The position numbers and the translations under genes were made by a program. From the NCBI GenBank assembly GCA_016202975.1, contig JACQNR010000381.1, positions 1-34,348 of the forward strand: a stretch of DNA of 34,348 nt, written 5' to 3'. Every line of letters begins with the position of its first letter. Within the stretch, counting starts at the first letter, position 1. The DNA is from Acidobacteriota bacterium. Lineage in GTDB: Bacteria; Acidobacteriota; Terriglobia; UBA7540. Positions 23,777 through 34,348 of the stretch are shown here, piece by piece. Below the pieces are notes generated by a model. That model was not told the origin of the DNA, made no database searches, and saw only the letters and a program-made list of their open reading frames with translations.

Positions 23777-25446
23777 GGATTTCGAGCCCACACTTCCATA
23801 TCTTCAACTATCGATTCAAGCTGGTAACCACTCCCGGGGGCCGCGAGCGCCTTGCCCACAGGGTGGGGACGAATCATATCGGGCACGTCGTCGGGAAAGT
23901 GTGGGCGGACCGTCAATAACTGGATCCGGTCGAAACCAAACACGTACGCGGGGCGGGCCCGCTCTAAATTGGCAACCGCCTCCGCGATCTGCTCGGGGCG
24001 GTGAAAGTCCTGAAGGAGGACATCGTGCCGGGTCGGGTTGCGTGTCGCGGTCAGGAAGTATATCTCCGCCATGTAAGGGTAAAAGAAGGTCTCTCCGCCG
24101 GGCGGCACTCTTTGCTGGATCGCGTCAATCATGGCTTGAGTATGAGTTGACTCGTCGTGAGAAACGTAAAGCACTCCGCGGCGCGTCTCAACCCGGCCAT
24201 CGATTTCTGACATGATGATGGCTTTCCGGCCAGCAGTGAGTAGCACGAGCGCCATCACCCCTACCCCCGCGATCTGAAGTGGCCGCTTCAGGGTATGAGC
24301 GTCCACACTGAGATGCTCCCACTGATAAACAAATAGGATCAGCAAAAGTGGCGAACCCCACACGAGATGTGCGACGTCAGGGGAATGAAATTCCGAAATG
24401 AAGGTTGCGGCACCCTGGAGAAACAACAGGAAGACGAACGTTGATTCCAATGGCGGATTGCGCCGAGTGGCAATGAGACTTGCGGCGGTTCCCCCCAAGG
24501 CGACAACCGGCGCGACAAAGACGAAGAATAGGTAGCCAATGAAATAAAGAGAGAAATGGACGGAGAACTGACGGGAAGCGAGCCCTCCGATGTGAATGAT
24601 CATTTGAATTGACGAAGCCTGGGGCACGTCTAGATAGGCGCGATAATTGGTGAAAAGGAAAACGAGATTCGCATCCATCCACGCTCCCAGCGCACCTTGC
24701 GCAGCGAAATAGGCTGCCATCAAGCCGACCACAGCCGCCGCCCCGCCCAAGAAGAACAAGACCCGCCGAAAGCGATACTCTCTTCTGGCGCTGAACCAGG
24801 GCTCCGTCCACAGAAACAATAGCCCCATCAGGATGGCCCAAAACCCCTTGGTCTGCATCGTGAGTAGCGCCGTCGCCGCCAAGGCGCCCGCCAACGCACA
24901 CCATAGTGACCGTGGCTCACTCACTTGGTCGGGCTCGCACGCCAGGCTGGCGCTCAGCGCAAGAACCGTCAAAAGCAGAAAAAAATCAGCCCACCAGTGA
25001 TGGCTGACCCGGTAAACCGTCGGATAACAAACCAGTGGCAAGATGGTTGCCGCCACCACCGCCCAGAGCGGTCGCAGAATTTTCCTGGCAAGGATATAAA
25101 GCAGTCCGGCGGTCGCGCCCCCAAGAAGCCACACGGTGAGGCGCATTGAAGTGATATTGATAGTGCCCAGCTTGAAAAAGAGTGCGTGCAGATAGAACGA
25201 GATTGGCCCCAGTTCCGAGAAGAAGTCCCGGTACGGAACCTGGCCGCCCAGAATCCTTTCCGCTCCGCAAGCGATAATCCCCTCGTCCGGATCGCTGATG
25301 GGAAGATGAAAATAAGGAATCAGGCAAACCAAACTCAGTGCAACGACTCCCGCGGTTTCGAGATAAATGCGTCGCAGCCGGCCCTGCTCCTCGCGCCCGA
25401 GCGGCACGTTCAATCTATTTGGGGGCGAAGGTATTGGTGAGGACAT
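23773..25446 (-). CDS. GT39-like (PMT family) polytopic glycosyltransferase
   Basis: Membrane protein of 557 aa from the ATG at 25446 (a TTG at 25503 would add 19 polar residues). After a cytoplasmic N-terminus come about 10-12 helices. The first periplasmic loop has ISDPDEGIIACGAERIL and then PYRDFFSELGPI, the acidic pair and following block typical of GT39/ArnT enzymes that use polyprenyl-phosphate sugars. A soluble C-terminal region of about 120 residues follows the last helix. It differs clearly from the other GT39-like protein in this operon, so each probably adds a different sugar. Its stop overlaps the methyltransferase ATG by 4 nt. Confidence 0.8.
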   Translation of the reverse strand: MSSPIPSPPNRLNVPLGREEQGRLRRIYLETAGVVALSLVCLIPYFHLPISDPDEGIIACGAERILGGQVPYRDFFSELGPISFYLHALFFKLGTINITSMRLTVWLLGGATAGLLYILARKILRPLWAVVAATILPLVCYPTVYRVSHHWWADFFLLLTVLALSASLACEPDQVSEPRSLWCALAGALAATALLTMQTKGFWAILMGLLFLWTEPWFSARREYRFRRVLFFLGGAAAVVGLMAAYFAAQGALGAWMDANLVFLFTNYRAYLDVPQASSIQMIIHIGGLASRQFSVHFSLYFIGYLFFVFVAPVVALGGTAASLIATRRNPPLESTFVFLLFLQGAATFISEFHSPDVAHLVWGSPLLLILFVYQWEHLSVDAHTLKRPLQIAGVGVMALVLLTAGRKAIIMSEIDGRVETRRGVLYVSHDESTHTQAMIDAIQQRVPPGGETFFYPYMAEIYFLTATRNPTRHDVLLQDFHRPEQIAEAVANLERARPAYVFGFDRIQLLTVRPHFPDDVPDMIRPHPVGKALAAPGSGYQLESIVEDMEVWARNP

Positions 25447-25511
25447 GAAGTGGGCTTTGTGTTGCCCTTGACCGTGCGTTCGTCCGCAATTCCCCCGGTT
25501 CAAAAGCCATG

Positions 25512-26633
25512 CTAGACCCGCACCGCCGCGAATTCGTTTATGGTATCGGCCACTTCCTCGGCTTGGGTATCGGACAAGCAGGGATGCAGAGGCAGCGAGA
25601 GAACCTCAGCCGCGACACGTTCCGCTTCCGCCAAGGCAGGCTGACCCGGCTGCAGGAACGCCGGCTGGAGGTGGACCGCCTCCGGATAGTGAATCAGCGC
25701 CTCGATACCGCGCTCGCGAAGATAGGCCCGGAGAGCATCGCGCTGAGGGTGGCGGACTACAAACAGGTGGTAAACGGGCTCAACGGCTTCTGGCACTTGC
25801 TGAAAACATATCCCCGGCAATTTGAGTCTCTGACGATAAAGGCCAGCCAACTTGCGCCGCCGGTCATTCCATTCATCCAGGTGTGCGAGTTTGCAGTTCA
25901 GTATGGCCGCCTGCAGTTCGTCTCCGCGTGAATTATGACCGGCTGAGAGTGTATGGTCTCGTTCGTGTTGGCCCCCCTGCGCGAGCATCCGGGCGCGATT
26001 CATCCACTCCTCGTCATCCGTGGCAATGAAACCCGCGTCGCCGAAACAGCCCAGGTTCTTGGTGGGGTAGAAACTGAACGCAGCGGCATCCCCAAGACTT
26101 CCCGCCTTGCGCCACTGGCCCCGATCCTGGAAACGAGCCCCGTGCGCCTGGCAGGCATCCTCAATGACCACCAGATTTCGGTCTCGCGCCAGCCTCATAA
26201 TGCCTGCCATGTCGGACACGAGGCCATATAGATGCACAGGGATGATGGCGCGCGTGCGGGGAGTAATGGCGGGCTCGATCGTCTCCGGCGAAGCGAGCCA
26301 CGTTTTGGCATCAATATCTGCAAACACGGGGCGTGCGCCCGCGCGGAGAATGGCCAGCGCCGTGTAAGGGCTGCCGTGAGCCGCGGTGATGACCTCGTCC
26401 CCCGCTCCGGAGTGGATAGCTTCGGAAGCTTCCAGTGCAAGTGTCAGACCGTCGGTCCCGCTGGCTACCATGGCTCCGTACCGGACTCCACAGTACTTCG
26501 CCCAGCGAAGCTCAAAGACACGAACTTCGTCACCCAGGATGTATTGACCGCTCGCCAGAACCCTCTGAACTACAGGCTCGAGTTCTGCCTGGATGTTCTG
26601 ATACTCACGCTGTAGATCAAGGAAGGGAATCAA
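25512..26633 (-). CDS. DegT/DnrJ/EryC1/StrS-family nucleotide-sugar aminotransferase (second copy)
   Basis: PLP-dependent sugar aminotransferase of 373 aa. The start is a TTG at 26633 with GAGGAG 5 nt upstream, 9 bp past the stop of the GT2 gene. Landmarks are the IPFLDLQREY start, SGTDGL near 58-63, HLYGLVSDM, VIEDACQAHGA with Asp159, and the PLP lysine Lys192 in SFYPTKNLGCFGDAG. It is only distantly similar to the first aminotransferase: the ANTY block is replaced by AAHGSPYTALAI. The IPFLDL start and this block are common in C-4 or C-3 aminotransferases acting on UDP- or dTDP-keto sugars. The UDP-HexNAc 4,6-dehydratase encoded at 29.2-31.1 kb could supply its substrate, but this is inference. 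Confidence 0.9.
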   Translation of the reverse strand: MIPFLDLQREYQNIQAELEPVVQRVLASGQYILGDEVRVFELRWAKYCGVRYGAMVASGTDGLTLALEASEAIHSGAGDEVITAAHGSPYTALAILRAGARPVFADIDAKTWLASPETIEPAITPRTRAIIPVHLYGLVSDMAGIMRLARDRNLVVIEDACQAHGARFQDRGQWRKAGSLGDAAAFSFYPTKNLGCFGDAGFIATDDEEWMNRARMLAQGGQHERDHTLSAGHNSRGDELQAAILNCKLAHLDEWNDRRRKLAGLYRQRLKLPGICFQQVPEAVEPVYHLFVVRHPQRDALRAYLRERGIEALIHYPEAVHLQPAFLQPGQPALAEAERVAAEVLSLPLHPCLSDTQAEEVADTINEFAAVRV

Positions 26634-26642
26634 GTTAACTCC

Positions 26643-27437
26643 TCAATCGAGTTCACCGCGAAATGGGGGGCGCGGACTTGCGGCTGCTGGCGCGGTCGCC
26701 GTACCGCCTGCCGCAATCCCTGGCCCACGCTTGAACAATTCCAGGCGGAGCCAGAGCACAAGAACGTCCCACACCATGTGCAAGACGGGCCCCAGGCGGA
26801 AAAACTGGGACTTCCCGGTCAGCCTAGGGTTGTGGTGAACGGGGACCTCCGCCACCCGAAACCCGGCCCGCTCAATCTGGGTCATTAATTCGGCGCAGAT
26901 TGCACCACTCGAGAACGTGAGCGGAATCGCCTCAACCACCCTGCGGCGGAGGAGACGGAAGTCGCAATCCACGTCCCGCACCTTGAGGCCGAATAGGAAT
27001 CGCACCAGCCCCCGGTAAATACGCCCGAGCAAGCGCCGGGAAAGTGTGTCCGCCCGCTGAATCTTGTAGCCATTCACAACGTCCACGTCATCGCTCAGGC
27101 GCGCCACCAGGTTCTTGAGTTCAGAAACGTCGTATTGCCCGTCGCCGTCGGTGTAGAACACCAGCGGCTTAGACGAAGCTTGAAAACCACTTCGCAGCGC
27201 CGCTCCATAACCTCGGTTTACCGCATGGCGAACGACGCGTAGAGAGGGAAAGCGTCCCCGCATTTCCTGCAGGATTTCGGGAGAATTGTCCGTGCTGCCG
27301 TCGTCCACGACGATCACCTCGAAATCCGGGCTGATCGTTCGCAGCGTTTCCATGGTTCTCGGGATCAGGACACGCAGGCTCTCGGCGTCATTGAACGCTG
27401 GGAAGAAAACAGAGACCGGTGACGGCGAGGCTTCCAC
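26643..27437 (-). CDS. Family 2 glycosyltransferase, DPM1/polyprenyl-phosphate glycosyltransferase-like
   Basis: Soluble GT-A enzyme of 264 aa. The GTG at 27437 follows AAGGAG with 4 nt spacing. Motifs are FPAFNDAESL at the start, VVDDGSTD (43-50) for nucleotide-sugar binding, TDGDGQYD (96-103) with the metal-binding Asp residues, and VRDVDCDFRLLRR, the block found in dolichyl/undecaprenyl-phosphate sugar synthases. The C-terminus is hydrophobic and basic but lacks the two long helices of ArnC-type proteins. It likely makes the polyprenyl-phosphate sugar consumed by the two GT39-like enzymes encoded in the same operon, of which it is the first gene. That pairing is a functional inference from known GT2/GT-C teams. 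Confidence 0.88.
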   Translation of the reverse strand: MEASPSPVSVFFPAFNDAESLRVLIPRTMETLRTISPDFEVIVVDDGSTDNSPEILQEMRGRFPSLRVVRHAVNRGYGAALRSGFQASSKPLVFYTDGDGQYDVSELKNLVARLSDDVDVVNGYKIQRADTLSRRLLGRIYRGLVRFLFGLKVRDVDCDFRLLRRRVVEAIPLTFSSGAICAELMTQIERAGFRVAEVPVHHNPRLTGKSQFFRLGPVLHMVWDVLVLWLRLELFKRGPGIAAGGTATAPAAASPRPPFRGELD

Positions 27438-27786
27438 ACAACTCCTTTCCCCTTCGAGGTGGCAGATGCTCTAAAGATCTGCGTCGTCAGATAGCTTGGA
27501 CGTGACCGTCTGCCGTTTGCGTTACGCGACTCGGGCGAGAAGTCATATTACCATACAGAGCCCGCTTCCCCGCGGAAAGGGGATCCAGGGCCGCCTCCGC
27601 GAATTAACGAAAACGCTAAAAAGTGCCGATTCATTTGCGACACGCCTGTCCGGCATATTCTTTGGACGGTCGGGTCGGATTTCGCTAAAATTCTGCGTTC
27701 AAAATATCCGCCAAGTTTGGGCATAGCGCAGCGGGAGAAGGTCGGAACTACGCCTGTAAGGCTTAAGGAAGGACAGAAAAGGGGAA
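27438..27786. other. Divergent intergenic region between the GT2 operon and rmlC
   Basis: This 349-bp spacer has no recognisable gene. It should hold promoters in both directions. For rmlC, TTGGAC (27662-27667) and TAAAAT (27686-27691) with an 18-nt spacer form a fair candidate on the plus strand, about 95 nt before the ATG. I could not pick a convincing promoter for the minus-strand operon. Confidence 0.4.
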
Positions 27787-28356
27787 ATGGGATTTCATAT
27801 TGAGTCAACACATCTTGGCGACGTCGTAGCCCTGGTGGCAGACGCATTTCACGATGAGCGCGGAAACTTCATGGAGACTTTCCGCTCTGACATATTCCGG
27901 CAACTTGGACTGCCCGGAGAGTTTGTCCAGGACAACCAGGCTTTCTCCACGAGAGGGGTTATTCGAGGGCTGCATTTTCAATGGGATCCGCCCATGGCGA
28001 AGCTCATGCGTGTGGTCACAGGCAGCGCCTTTTTAGTTGCGGTCGATATCCGTAAGAACTCCCCGACGCGGGGGAAATGGTTCGGTATCGAAGCATCGTC
28101 CGAAAGCAGGCGGCTTGTCTGGGCGCCGGCTGGCTTCGCAAGGGGTCTCTGCGTAACTTCCGAATGCGCTTACATCCAGTACAAATGTACGTCCTTATAC
28201 AATCCCAAAGGCGAGGCCGGCATTCGCTTCGATGACCCTGATATTGGAGTCGAATGGCCCGGCGTCACACCCCCCATTCTCTCGAAGAAGGACCGAACGG
28301 CCATGTCCTACGCCGAATGGATGGCCTCTCCCCTCTCAGACCATTTCAAGCTGTAG
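27787..28356 (+). CDS. rmlC: RmlC-family sugar-nucleotide epimerase with Arg in the FAHG position
   Basis: Cupin-fold protein of 189 aa, the normal RmlC length; RmlC epimerises C3 and C5 of dTDP-4-keto-6-deoxyglucose. Conserved features present are the FHDERGNFMETFR start, QDNQAFSTRGVIRGLHFQ with the catalytic base His63, Lys72, Tyr132 and Tyr138 in YKCTSLYNP, and Asp169 in SKKDR. However, the usual GFAHGF motif reads GFARGL, so the conserved active-site His (about residue 119) is Arg. Overall identity to RmlC is clear, but reduced or altered activity (single epimerisation or another substrate) is possible. It is a lone plus-strand gene, divergent from the GT2 operon and convergent with rmlA. 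Confidence 0.85.
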   Translation: MGFHIESTHLGDVVALVADAFHDERGNFMETFRSDIFRQLGLPGEFVQDNQAFSTRGVIRGLHFQWDPPMAKLMRVVTGSAFLVAVDIRKNSPTRGKWFGIEASSESRRLVWAPAGFARGLCVTSECAYIQYKCTSLYNPKGEAGIRFDDPDIGVEWPGVTPPILSKKDRTAMSYAEWMASPLSDHFKL

Positions 28357-28394
28357 ATCGCAGAAGAACAGAGTCAAGGCTGGAGGACCGGCAA

Positions 28395-29141
28395 TCAGAT
28401 GGTACCCGCCACGTCCGTCTTGTTGGCGCCGCCTTGTGCAACCAGGTTGGTAGCTCGCCGCAACGACTCAAAAGTTCCGGCGTCCGTCCACCAGCCGTTG
28501 AGGGTACTGTAAGCCAACAATCCTTCGGCGAGGTACTGGTTGTTGATGTCAGTAATTTCGAATTCATTGCGGGCCGAGGGCCGTAACTTGCGGATCTTGT
28601 CGAATACCGTCGCGTCGTACATATAGATCCCAATCACGGCATAGGGCGATTTGGGTTGCTTCGGCTTCTCCTCGATGGCCACGATGCGGTCGCCATCGAA
28701 CACCGGGACGCCAAAGCGCTCGGGGTCGGGCACTTCCTTCAGGATGATGTGCGCTCCCTTGCCTTCCTTTCTAAACGCTTGGTACGCCGAGACAATATTA
28801 GTCTCAATCACGTTATCACCAAGAACCACACAGATCGGCTGCCCGTCGGCAAAGTGCTCAGCCAAGCGGAGGGCGTCGGCGATGCCCTGCTCTCCTTCCT
28901 GGTAGGTGTAGTTAATGTGCTTCAGGCCAAACACCTTCCCGTTACCGAGCAGGCGCAGAAAGTCGCCGGAATTCCCGCCCCCGGTCACGACGAGGATATC
29001 GGTGATCCCGCAGTTCACCAGAATCTGGATCGGATAGAAGATCATTGGCTTGTCGTAAACGGGCAGCAGATGCTTATTCGTCACCCGCGTCAACGGCAAC
29101 AGCCGCGTGCCCAGACCTCCGGCCAATATGACGCCCTTCAT
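28395..29141 (-). CDS. rmlA: Glucose-1-phosphate thymidylyltransferase, short form (RmlA-like)
   Basis: Nucleotidyltransferase of 248 aa making dTDP-glucose from glucose-1-phosphate and dTTP. The ATG at 29141 follows GAAGGAG with 5 nt spacing and gives MKGVILAGGLGTRLLPLT; the frame stays open upstream, but that part is not family-like. Visible motifs are GGLGTR (8-13), NKHLLPVYDKPMIFYPI, LGDNVIE with the metal-binding Asp, PERFGVP, IEEKP and the C-terminal GWWTDAGT. It lacks the ~45 C-terminal residues that build the dTDP-rhamnose allosteric site of classical ~290-aa RmlA, so feedback control may be absent. It lies 31 bp downstream of the UDP-sugar dehydratase gene on the same strand, so the two are probably co-transcribed. 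Confidence 0.9.
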   Translation of the reverse strand: MKGVILAGGLGTRLLPLTRVTNKHLLPVYDKPMIFYPIQILVNCGITDILVVTGGGNSGDFLRLLGNGKVFGLKHINYTYQEGEQGIADALRLAEHFADGQPICVVLGDNVIETNIVSAYQAFRKEGKGAHIILKEVPDPERFGVPVFDGDRIVAIEEKPKQPKSPYAVIGIYMYDATVFDKIRKLRPSARNEFEITDINNQYLAEGLLAYSTLNGWWTDAGTFESLRRATNLVAQGGANKTDVAGTI

Positions 29142-29172
29142 TGATACTCCTTCACCTGATTCCCAGCCTGTC

Positions 29173-31116
29173 TTAAGACCCGGTCGCCGTTTGGATTTGC
29201 GTCGAGACTGCCTCATTCCCTGTAGCCTGGCGCCCACCGGTCAAAGGCGCCGCCGCAGGATTGAAGCCGATATTCAACTTGCGCAGCACCTCATAGACCC
29301 TTTGCGGTTGCTGGCAGCGGGCTGCTTCCTCGAGATCGCCGAGACGAAGGTTGAATGTCGCACCGTCGATGGAAGGACCCTGGACGACCCGAATTTTCTC
29401 CAGGCTCGTCAGGGCCAGCTTCTCGCTGGAACTATCGATCAATTCCTCGATGAGTTTCTCGCCAGGGCGCAGTTGGGTGGTCTCAATCTCAATGTCATGT
29501 CCCAGGCGCAATCCCGAAAGTTCAATCAAGTCGCGCGCCAGATCAAGGATCGGAATCGGGTCGCCCATATCCAGAACGAATATCTCACCCGAGGCGCCGA
29601 GAGTTCCGGCCTGAATCACCAGCCGCACCGCTTCAGGAATTGTCATCAAAAAGCGCTGCACTTCCGGGTGAGTGACGGTCACCGGGCCGCCCCGCGCGAT
29701 CTGCTGCTGAAAAAATGGAATCACGCTGCCGCGGCTGCCCATCACGTTGCCGAAACGGACGCAGGCGAATCGCGTCGCGCTGTCGCATCCCCGCGTTTGG
29801 ACAATCAATTCGCAGACGCGCTTGCTGGCTCCCATGACGGAGACGGGCTTGACCGCCTTATCGGTCGAGATAAAGATGAATCGTGAGACCCCGCCGGCCT
29901 TCGACAGTTCCACCAGGTTCCGCGTCCCGCCCACATTGTTCAGAATGGCCTCGCAAGGGTTCATCTCCATGAGGGGAACGTGTTTGTGCGCGGCGGCGTG
30001 GAAGACAATTTCAGGTTGGAAGGTTTCGAAGATGCCGCGCAATCTCTCGACGGACCGGATGTCGGCCACCACGGGGTATGCGACATGACCGTCCGAATTA
30101 GCCGCGACACGAATATAGACATCGTTGAGGCCGTTCTCATCTTTGTCCAGAAGAACCAATCGCTGGGGGCCAACCTCCATCAGTTGTATGGCAAGCTCCC
30201 CCCCAATCGATCCACCTGCGCCCGTGATCAGGATGCGCTTCCCCCGATATACGGGAGCAATATCCGCGCCGCCGGAGGCGAAGTCCACGGTTTCGCGACC
30301 AAGCAGATCGGCCATCTGAACGTCACGAAAGCTGGCGATATTCACCTTCCCATGCAAAATCTCCTCGAGGGTGGGGACAATCTTCATGCGGACGTTGGTG
30401 TTCTCGGCCAAAGCCCAGAGCTTTTTCAGCGTGGCCCGCTGGGCTCGAGGAATGCAGATTACAACTTCCTCGACTTCGTGCTTGTATACGACCGAGGACA
30501 TCATGTCCAAGGGTCCCAAAACCGCGACTCCATTGACCAACCTGCCGATCTTCTTCGGGTCGTCGTCCAAGAACCCTACCAATCTGACGTCAGAGCGGGG
30601 CGCCAGCTCACTTGCCACCGTGACCCCGGCCCGTCCCGCCCCGATCAGCAAAAGCCGCCGCCCCGATCTCGGATCCCGCCCTTTTTCTTCCTGGCGCTGA
30701 TAGAGAATCCGCCGCAGGGCACGAGCCCCGAGACAGCCAAGAAGCGACATCAGGAATTCCAGGGCGATCACCGTCAGGGAAATCTTGAATCTCGGAGCCA
30801 GGGGGGCCCAAGGAGGATAAAGGAGACGGACAGCGAGGAGAAAACCCGTGACGATGGCGATTGAACGAGTGATCGCGATCGCATCGGAAAGCGAAACGTA
30901 TCGCCAGATGAAACGGTAAATCCCCAGCTTCCAGTTGATATACAACCGAAAGGCAATCAAGTAGGGAAGCCAAAGGGCAAACTGCTTGACATATGCCCAC
31001 TCCGGAACACCTTCAAATCGGATGGCATAGGCCAGGGCAAAGGAGAGGGCAAAAATGACACCGTCAATAATGATCTGGTTAGTTCGTGAATAGAGTTCCA
31101 CGCGTAATTTCGCCAT
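29173..31116 (-). CDS. CapD/WbpM/PglF-type membrane-bound UDP-HexNAc 4,6-dehydratase
   Basis: Long-form nucleotide-sugar dehydratase of 647 aa. Residues ~15-130 hold four transmembrane helices. A first Rossmann fold follows, with LLIGAGRAGVTVASEL (156-171), then the catalytic SDR domain with ITGAGGSIGGELA (297-309), HAAAHKHVP, and ISTDKAVKPVSVMGASKR (416-433), where Met replaces the usual SDR Tyr and Lys432 is kept, the hallmark of WbpM-type enzymes. These convert UDP-GlcNAc (or UDP-GalNAc) to the 4-keto-6-deoxy sugar that is then aminated, for example toward bacillosamine or QuiNAc. One of the DegT aminotransferases in this locus could follow it. It is upstream of rmlA in a probable two-gene unit. 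Confidence 0.92.
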   Translation of the reverse strand: MAKLRVELYSRTNQIIIDGVIFALSFALAYAIRFEGVPEWAYVKQFALWLPYLIAFRLYINWKLGIYRFIWRYVSLSDAIAITRSIAIVTGFLLAVRLLYPPWAPLAPRFKISLTVIALEFLMSLLGCLGARALRRILYQRQEEKGRDPRSGRRLLLIGAGRAGVTVASELAPRSDVRLVGFLDDDPKKIGRLVNGVAVLGPLDMMSSVVYKHEVEEVVICIPRAQRATLKKLWALAENTNVRMKIVPTLEEILHGKVNIASFRDVQMADLLGRETVDFASGGADIAPVYRGKRILITGAGGSIGGELAIQLMEVGPQRLVLLDKDENGLNDVYIRVAANSDGHVAYPVVADIRSVERLRGIFETFQPEIVFHAAAHKHVPLMEMNPCEAILNNVGGTRNLVELSKAGGVSRFIFISTDKAVKPVSVMGASKRVCELIVQTRGCDSATRFACVRFGNVMGSRGSVIPFFQQQIARGGPVTVTHPEVQRFLMTIPEAVRLVIQAGTLGASGEIFVLDMGDPIPILDLARDLIELSGLRLGHDIEIETTQLRPGEKLIEELIDSSSEKLALTSLEKIRVVQGPSIDGATFNLRLGDLEEAARCQQPQRVYEVLRKLNIGFNPAAAPLTGGRQATGNEAVSTQIQTATGS

Positions 31117-31689
31117 AGTTCAAAGCCGCGGAGGCAAACTCAATGGGGCGAGCTGTCATTCCTTCCCGCTGCAGGGATCGCGCTATACTGGCGCGGTGCA
31201 CGAGGCATAAACCGCGGAGTATCAAAACGAATCGCGCCAATCCCCATGCGCAGCGTGGCCGGTAACCACAGGTTCCCTACGGCCAATCTTGCTATCGTGA
31301 GTCGTACAACCAGATTGCGGGCTGCAATTTTAGCATGACTCCGACCCGGCAGAACAAACCTCCGGCGGAGATGACTCAGGTACGCCTGAAAAATATTTTG
31401 AGCCGCGCCGCAGCCTCCGCACCAACTTAAACCAGCTGTCCCTTATGTTGATGGTGCAATCAAGCAGCAGCCCACCAGCACCCGGTGGTGCGAGACGAAC
31501 GGCACAGAACGGGATCGCAATGCCAGGGAGAAAGCTCCCTATGTCTCCCATGAATGTGCACGCCGAAACCGCAGCTGCTTTTGCGCTTCTCCTTCCAGTA
31601 GCATTGCGCATTTACTCGGGGCCGAATCGCCCCACGAAAAGAGCCAACGCTGCAAAACGACGAGGTCGCTCTGTATTTCGCCGCTCGTG
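31117..31689. other. 573-bp gap without a recognisable gene
   Basis: Several frames of 75-100 codons are open on both strands, but none has a credible ribosome site or family motif, and their composition (Cys, Arg, Ser, Trp-rich) looks like out-of-frame translation. Short stretches on the minus strand between 31600 and 31690 could be the worn end of a former gene, since an open frame crosses three phases, but I could not identify it. The left end should hold the promoter of the dehydratase-rmlA unit. Confidence 0.4.

Positions 31690-34348
<2,659 letters not shown>

Noticed and set aside
29980-30864. Plus-strand frame of 294 codons
   Set aside because: Antisense to the CapD/WbpM-type dehydratase; no recognisable domain and no ribosome site.

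Overview
The window is about 34 kb of GC-rich bacterial chromosome with compact genes, frequent 4-nt start/stop overlaps, and GTG or TTG starts. Gene content (a serine hydrolase-NamZ fusion, a sodium:solute symporter, SxtJ/DUF5989/carbamoyltransferase, TPR plus O-antigen ligase) suggests an Acidobacteriota-like or other soil/subsurface Gram-negative lineage. That placement is a low-certainty inference from gene style; no rRNA, tRNA, CRISPR array or intact mobile element was found.

Region A (0.1-6.8 kb) is a peptidoglycan salvage and synthesis block. A secreted beta-lactamase-fold/NamZ exo-muramidase fusion lies divergent from a sodium:solute symporter, followed by murQ and murA. The layout fits periplasmic release of MurNAc, uptake, conversion of MurNAc-6P to GlcNAc-6P, and new UDP-MurNAc synthesis. 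No MurNAc kinase is in the window.

Region B (6.8-9.9 kb) is a boundary zone. It holds a TauE/SafE permease with its DUF1634 partner, an isolated exported FecR-like protein with an alanine-rich tail and its own terminator, and the decayed N-terminal part of an IS630-family transposase.

Region C (9.9-33.7 kb) is a surface-polysaccharide locus in several opposed transcription units. It contains a DegT-type sugar aminotransferase, a TPR/jelly-roll membrane protein, an O-antigen ligase/polymerase, and rmlB with a dead rmlD directly behind it. Next comes a cassette resembling sxtJ-sxtI-sxtK-sxtL of saxitoxin clusters (membrane protein, O-carbamoyltransferase, DUF5989 mini-protein, two SGNH hydrolases). 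A five-gene minus-strand operon follows (GT2, DegT aminotransferase, GT39-like, methyltransferase, GT39-like), then rmlC, short-form rmlA, a CapD/WbpM-type UDP-HexNAc 4,6-dehydratase, rmd and gmd. The locus can therefore make a dTDP-6-deoxy-4-keto sugar, a UDP-4-keto-6-deoxy-HexNAc and GDP-D-rhamnose, with amino, methyl, carbamoyl and possibly acyl decoration.

The most unusual points are the broken rmlD paired with an RmlC that has Arg in place of the conserved His of the FAHG motif, the sxtJIKL-like cassette with duplicated SGNH enzymes inside a glycan locus, and the peptidoglycan salvage island. The first 139 bases and the last ~670 bases hold nothing I can identify.
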